A stretch of 64,000 bases of DNA from Mactromeris polynyma (Eukaryota > Mollusca > Bivalvia > Venerida > Mactridae), in assembly GCA_032209605.1 (NCBI GenBank), contig JASFXZ010000043.1, forward strand, positions 482,819-546,818. The letters are read 5' to 3'. The translations under genes were made by a program, and so were the position numbers. Below are positions 58,601 through 64,000 of this stretch, piece by piece (within the stretch, counting starts at the first letter, position 1; each line of letters starts with the position of its first letter). The notes beneath the pieces were generated by a model. It was not told the origin of the DNA and did not search any database. It worked only from the letters and a program-made list of their open reading frames with translations.

Positions 58601-58972
58601 GGTTACACCACTGAGCCTAACAGTACATCTAAACACTCGGATACTTGGTTACATCACTGTGCCTAACAGTACATCTAATTACTCGGATACTTGGTTACAC
58701 CACTGTGCCTAACAGTACATCTAAATACTCGGATACTTGATTACACCACTGTGCCTAACAGTACATCTAAACACTCGGATACTTGATTACACCACTGTGC
58801 CTAACAGTACATCTAAACACTCGGATACTTGATTACACCACTGTGTCTAACAGTACATCTAAACACTCGGATACTTGGTTACATCACTGAGCCTAACAGT
58901 ACATCTAAACACTCGGATACTTGGTTACATCACTGTGCCTAACAGTACATCTAATTACTCGGATACTTGATT
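55656..58972. repeat. 3.3-kb array of a 46-bp unit in AQP-B intron 1
   Basis: About 70 copies of a 46-bp unit: CTGTGCCTAACAGTACATCT, AAATACTCGG and ATACTTGGTTACACCA. Sub-families differ by ATAATCGG, ACTCATAT, ACACTAGG and an insertion CCCGGTTACACCGATG. Higher-order structure is plain: 56103-56410 is repeated at 56711-57018 (offset 608), and the block near 56409 recurs near 57431 (offset 1022). A flanking-gene function is not evident. Confidence 0.97.
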
Positions 58973-61654
58973 GCACCATGACACTTACATTATTGTACAG
59001 ATGCAAATATGTGCTACTAGCTCTATATAAAATTCTATTATATTTAACTAATTGATTTATTTCACGTTGACATTAAAAACTTCTGCAATACGAAATTCCG
59101 TTCATCCCTGTAATTAACGATGTTTGTATTCAAACTCACACTGCAAGTAAAAATCACGTTGCGATAATTACTGACCTTACACCTAAATCTTTACATTATT
59201 CATGAGTGCTGACATTTTGGAACTTGATACATAAGTCACCAGTAAACCTGGTAAATTGATAACCCACAATGTACGACACATTTGTAAATAAATTCACATG
59301 ATGTGAGTCAAACAGTTTGAACACCATGTTAGTGTGGTCACTACGTTATCATGGTAAGTTCTGTATCAGAAACATATTGAACCCAGGCTCGTCTTTAACA
59401 ACAACTCAACCGTTCAAATGTTGTCGTTGCCACTTAAAGATGAATTTCAGGAAACTGGCAACTTACGTATGATGTAATAAAACGTAGACTAACTCGACCT
59501 ATATCTGTAAAACCTCATAATGGGTAAATTTATAAAATCAAGTACCACAATTTACAATGTTTCATTATTTGGTCCAATATAGTCTAGATTAATGGCACCG
59601 CAATGTAGACAGACGTCACTACGTTAAAAGTGCGTACATCTACGAAGAATTCCGGTGGGAGGGTCGGAATGTGCCATCGGCAAATATTGGAGGTAGTTGA
59701 CAGTACTATACGATTACCCATTATCTCGTACATCAGAGTTCGTCACAGTTGATACAAAATATTACATAAATAGTTTCTAGAAATACCTATATTCACATAA
59801 ATAATTGATAGTTTTATATTGTGAATATGATACTCTCAAGTTGCTCTGGTTGAAGAATTCCGGCGGGAGGGTCGGAATGTGCCATCGGTAAATATTGGAG
59901 GTAGTTGACAGTACTATACGATTACACATTATCTTTACTTAGACCCTAATATCAACCAACATATGTACAACATTCATTATACACAAATAAATGTTTTACT
60001 CCCGTTGATCGTCATCAATTCGAAAACCTGATATACAAGTGCATGAATTGGTTTGAACTGAAAAAATCTCCATCGCTGTCACTGTGAAGATAGATAACTT
60101 TTGGACATGGTAGATCAAAGCGTACAAATAAACATGTTCTTATGTTTTCGTTATCTTGTATTGACCAATAAAGTGCCACTGTACTCCACACAGACAAGTT
60201 ACATCATGAAGTAGGATTTATCACTGTAATAAAATGTTTTGCAATATTTACATACTGAACAAATGCGTTCAATATAACTTATAGAAAACAATATACATCT
60301 TAAGTTAAAAAACGCCAAATAGAAGAAAAATACAAAACTGTACTCAGTAAAACGACAGGGCTGTATAAAACTTGCTATGTAAGATCATCGGTCCGGGGGC
60401 TGTCAAGGACACCACATCCTGTTGAAGCTTGTAGAACAGTGACAGTACACCATCTAGACAGAGAAACGATATATGAAGTTACTCGCGATGATTTTATCAA
60501 GTGCAATTTCTACACATCACTTCCAATCTTACACAGAGAATGTATTATCCGAAAACCTTGAAAATAAATCTGGTCTAGCAACAGATTACGTAAATATGCG
60601 AGGTTGTATCTGGAGAAAACGACGGCGATATCAGAAATATGCACACAGATAATTCTTACCGCTAGTATTTTAGGTCTATGACTAAAACATTCGAAAGCTG
60701 TACTGTGAAATGGAACAGAAAATACCACATACAACACACACAGCCACAGGCACACCTTCTGTGATACGACGTCTGCTCATTCTTGTTTTAGTTAAACCGG
60801 TCTAACCAGCTAGATTTCTTGTGCGTGAGAATGATAAGATGCGAATAGTAAACACAAGTATACCATCTTAAATAATGTTCATAAACAGTAATGGTATCAC
60901 GAAGAAAAAAGTTCATCAATATATGAAATCCAGATTCGCTGAAAACGGGTTTACCAGGGGTACAAACAAAATTCAATTTTAGATCCATTGAAGTTCAGAC
61001 AAACGTTTGTTTTTATTGCGATCCGAGCATGACGGCTCATTGCTGTTTGTACCGCATGATTAGAGGGTTTTACTAATCCGGAGTATTCTATTATACTGAG
61101 TGATTAACTACTCCTACAATAACAAAACATACATACAACTGTAGTATAACGTATTTGGTCTCTACTGATGAATTAAAGAAGCTCTGTACATCAATGTGAT
61201 AACATTGTAGCACACTTATTATTGCCAAAGAGGTAAGCTTGATAATCATACTAGAGGATTAAAACAAACGATGACATTATTTACTTCACCCTTGTCGATA
61301 CTTTTGATGTTATAAGATAAAACCTGAAAGCATGACCTTTTTTCGGCGCAGCCGTACTAACATGGTTTTGCTATTTGCATATCAGTGTAGTGTAAACCAA
61401 TCAAATATTATGTTAACCACCGAAGTTCTCTTCAACCGAACAACGTTTGTAACCTTGACGCGGATTGGTTAACCTTTCGATAAGTGGTACGTTACCTTAC
61501 CAGAATCCACTGAATTTCGGTGAAATTTACCGAAATCCATTTTGGATCTGGAGTGTCCCGCGATCGTAACATCTCGGCATTTGTTATGTTGCACAGCAAA
61601 TATTAACCTTCAAATTGCGTCGACCGTCCTTTTTCAATATATTTCTTATTTCAG
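58973..61654 (+). other. AQP-B intron 1, 3' part
   Basis: Contains an 83-bp direct repeat (59644-59726 and 59852-59934, GAAGAATTCCGG...ATTATCT). Minus-strand frames at 60755-60510 and 60988-60788 have no support. The segment at about 61010-61090 resembles 19560-19660 (GTTTGTACCGCA, CTAATCCGGA). Confidence 0.55.
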
Positions 61655-61842
61655 ATTGCATTCGCGTTTGGTCTGATGATAGCCGTTTGTATTCAAATGA
61701 TCGGTCACGTGACAGGGGGTCATATAAATCCAGCAGTTTCCATAGCGATGGCTGTTGCCAGGGAGATCACTCCAACTCGTGCTCTCTTCTACACGATTTC
61801 ACAGTGCATAGGTGGTATTCTAGGGTCCCTATTGTTGAAAGG
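61655..61842 (+). CDS. AQP: Aquaporin (AQP-B), exon with first NPA box
   Basis: Acceptor TTATTTCAG. It has 62 codons plus two bases, with donor AAAGG|GTAAGT. It encodes IAFAFGLMIAVCIQMIGHVT, then GGHINPAVSIAMAVAREITP and a third helix ending GGILGSLLLK. GGHINPAV is loop B with the first NPA box (residues 97-99 of the predicted protein). Phe77 lies where AQP4 has its selectivity-filter Phe. The exon overlaps a spurious longer frame in another phase. Confidence 0.96.
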
Positions 61843-62574
61843 GTAAGTATACACACCGATAGACTGTTGTCTAAAACTTCCATGGAATATTTCGGGAAAT
61901 CATTTATATGTAAAAAAGGCATTATAAGCATTACAGTGTTTGTATTAATTGAATTAAATTATTTAAAATTCAGGTTTTCGTTTAACTTCACTGGCAGATA
62001 TTTTCTTTGTTTACATAGACACTTTCGAATAAACAAAGTTGGAAATTAAACGTCGTAAATAACTTATAAGAGCTTGTAAATATTCATTCTCATTCGGATA
62101 AGTGAGATTTAAGTCTAGACATTGTATTTGCCACACAAGTTTTCCTCAATAGAGTTCTTTTAAATCTGTGGTTATATCGACATAGGTTATTGTCCTATCG
62201 TGATACACTGATGGTCGCTGTCAGTATAGTTCTCATCCACTTCAAAACATTCGTCGTAGCATTACTAGCGCAATTGATGTTTTACTTGTAATACAAGGAT
62301 ACTTTTTGGTTTTCATATCAATACGTGGGTAAATAATGTCATTATACAATACATAAACTATACAAGTCTTTGTCATTTAGAATCATTTCACCCGGACCAT
62401 TCTGGCAGCCAAAGCAACTGCACCCATCTTGTTTCAAAAACGTCAACTTTCTGAGCAAAGTCAAATGCTAAAGTCTAAACTTGCGTCAGCTTCATATGGG
62501 ATAATTAAACAAACCGTGTCCATGACAACCATTTATATCGTACGTTTATGACATTTTTCTTCCATATTTTCCAG
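61843..62574 (+). other. AQP-B intron 2
   Basis: A 732-bp intron splitting the Gly codon (GG|G, phase 2). No other feature. Confidence 0.85.
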
Positions 62575-62779
62575 GGTTTCACCTAGCGCAGTACATGGTA
62601 ACCTTGGTTTGACCACGGTCAATCCGGACATCAACGCTGGACAAGCTTTCGCCTGTGAGCTCGTGTTCACATTTATTCTGGTCATGTCCATATTTGGTAC
62701 AACCGATTCAAACAGAGTCCTGTTTGGTAGCCCCGCCCTTGGGATTGGTTTAACCGTGACTGTCTGTCATTTAGCTGGG
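62575..62779 (+). CDS. AQP: Aquaporin (AQP-B), exon with helices 4-5
   Basis: Acceptor TATTTTCCAG. The first base completes Gly135, followed by 68 codons to a phase-0 donor GCTGGG|GTAAGC. It encodes VSPSAVHGNLGLTTVNPDIN, AGQAFACELVFTFILVMSIF and, after GTTDSNR, the fifth helix ending TVTVCHLAG. His200 lies where AQP1 and AQP4 carry the selectivity-filter His; with Phe77 and an Arg in the next exon this predicts a water-selective pore. The next exon, expected to read like 3705-3785, lies beyond the window. Confidence 0.95.
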
Positions 62780-63699
62780 GTAAGCGACAACTTTGCCTTT
62801 TGTCAGTCCTAACAATAAGAAAGTAGCCTTGAATAATACAGTAACTTCTCTTTAAAGATGATGTTCGAAGTTGTGTCCAAACATTGCCTTCATAAAATGT
62901 ACGTTACTTGAAATGTCTAGCCACGAACCTCCTTCCCGTAATCGTATTACTGTTGAAAATGGCAAAAATGACGCTCTAGTGGAATATTAAACAAATAAAT
63001 CGTTTTATTGTTTGCTTTTTTTGCTGAGAAAAACAAAACTCTTAACATAAAATAACGTATTCAAAATAGAATATCTGATATTTGATTCACAAAACGTTTA
63101 TCATATATGAAAGGGCACGTTGTTACAATTACTTGATACGATTACATCGGCTGGCAAATGGCTTACATACGTCTGGTTAGTTAATCTATTCTTTGTTTTA
63201 AACTAAGAATTGATAAACACGTGAATAACGCATTGTTATCAAAACAGGACTCCATGATGCCAGAATAAAATATCATGTTATTTATAACCGATAAATCGCC
63301 ATAACATTAACATAGATATGTTTCCGACTTCTATAATGATCAACTACGCTGCGTGCAGTGTTCAAATAACATCGTCTGGGGTTGCGCAAAAAGTAAAGTA
63401 TTCCAGACATGTTTTGACTAGATTTTTAGTTTTGCTTTACAATTACATACGCGTGAACGATATTTAATATTAAATAATATTTTATCACCTGTAAACATCA
63501 GTGTTACATTACGAATCGTGAGCATAGCTTTATTTTTGTCCATATTGATTGATATAGTTTGTAAGGTTTTATAAGAATTTAATATTTCCATGTTGATAAT
63601 TTCGACAAAACAGAAGTAGATTTTGTATTGATATAACTCTCAATGCCTCGAAACCACACATGTCTCACCACGAGTATTATATGTATGGCGTACCTAGCT
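62780..63699 (+). other. AQP-B intron 3, 5' part
   Basis: Intron sequence with no other recognised signal. It corresponds to sequence before the window start in AQP-A. Confidence 0.6.
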
Positions 63700-64000
63700 T
63701 ATAGTCGGCCATAGTTAAACATCGATATACGTAGTGAACAAAAGATTCTAAGTACGTCTAAATTGCCAACTGAAGATATAGACACTAAAGCGGCATTGAT
63801 AGACTGAAGCGGATAACTTTCAAAGCATGAATGTGCCTTCTAGAAATTGTTCACGTTGGATATATCATGCATACATTATATGCAACCTCTCCAGAGCAGC
63901 CTTCTATTTTTGAGCAACGATCTGTCTTCAACAAAAAAAAATTCCGGAAGTTATCAATTCAACCTCTCTAGGACGTTAACCTCTTAACAAAGATCAAAGT
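63700..64000 (+). repeat. AQP-B intron 3 segment paralogous to window start (empty LINE site)
   Basis: Aligns with 2-184 and then directly with 3212-3338: GTGCCTTCTAGAAATTGTTC, then ATATATCATG, CATA and CATTATATGC, then CTCTCCAGAGCAGCC and CTCTTAACAAAGATCAAAGT. The LINE of AQP-A is absent between 63873 and 63874. It shows the two aquaporin genes arose by tandem duplication that included introns. Confidence 0.93.

Noticed and set aside
60510..60988. Two minus-strand frames in AQP-B intron 1, one with a signal-peptide-like start
   Set aside because: No domain, no polyadenylation or splice context, and they lie within an intron of the opposite strand.

Overview
This is a eukaryotic, AT-rich, intron-containing and repeat-dense window, most likely from a lophotrochozoan and probably a bivalve mollusc. 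The reasons are split genes with GT-AG introns, tRNA-derived SINEs with a body and tail of the kind seen in molluscs, non-LTR retrotransposon fragments, TA-flanked miniature inverted-repeat elements, and a decayed Mutator-type transposase of a kind common in bivalve genomes. The species cannot be named from the sequence. There are no prokaryotic genes, rRNA genes or CRISPR arrays.

Four host genes or gene fragments can be supported. (1) The window opens in an intron of an aquaporin gene on the + strand (AQP-A); its last three coding exons are at 3705-3785 (second NPA box), 4257-4368 and 4498-4637. (2) On the - strand at 12192-10485, three in-phase exons encode part of a KMT2C/KMT2D (trithorax-related) histone methyltransferase: the end of the FYRC region, the linker and the first half of the SET domain. 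The catalytic second half is not found between there and AQP-A. (3) On the + strand at 25585-37658, four exons encode the GTPase domain and C-terminus of an IFI44-like P-loop GTPase with a proline-rich linker and a C-terminal membrane anchor. (4) A second aquaporin (AQP-B) starts at 54300 on the + strand, with exons at 54300-54515, 61655-61842 and 62575-62779; it runs out of the window before its second NPA exon.

AQP-A and AQP-B are tandem paralogues. The last 300 bases of the window align with the intron at the window start. In AQP-A that intron is split by a 3-kb LINE at a site that is empty in AQP-B, so the LINE landed after the duplication. Intron phases also fit: AQP-B exon 3 ends in phase 0 and the NPA exon of AQP-A starts in phase 0.

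The rest is mostly repeats. At least twelve tandem arrays, with units from 16 to about 145 bp, cover roughly a quarter of the window; the largest are 4.7 kb (68-bp unit), 3.3 kb (46-bp unit, inside AQP-B intron 1) and 1.4 kb (18-bp unit). One array (67-bp unit, 25811-26426) is an amplification of an exon end plus its splice donor. The large intron of the GTPase gene (29838-37194) holds a 1-kb element with internal tandem repeats, a 3.7-kb element with inverted ends and an internal 20-bp array, a 0.9-kb fold-back element and a MITE. Nearly all long open frames outside the named exons are products of repeats whose unit is a multiple of three, or are antisense to transposon remains.
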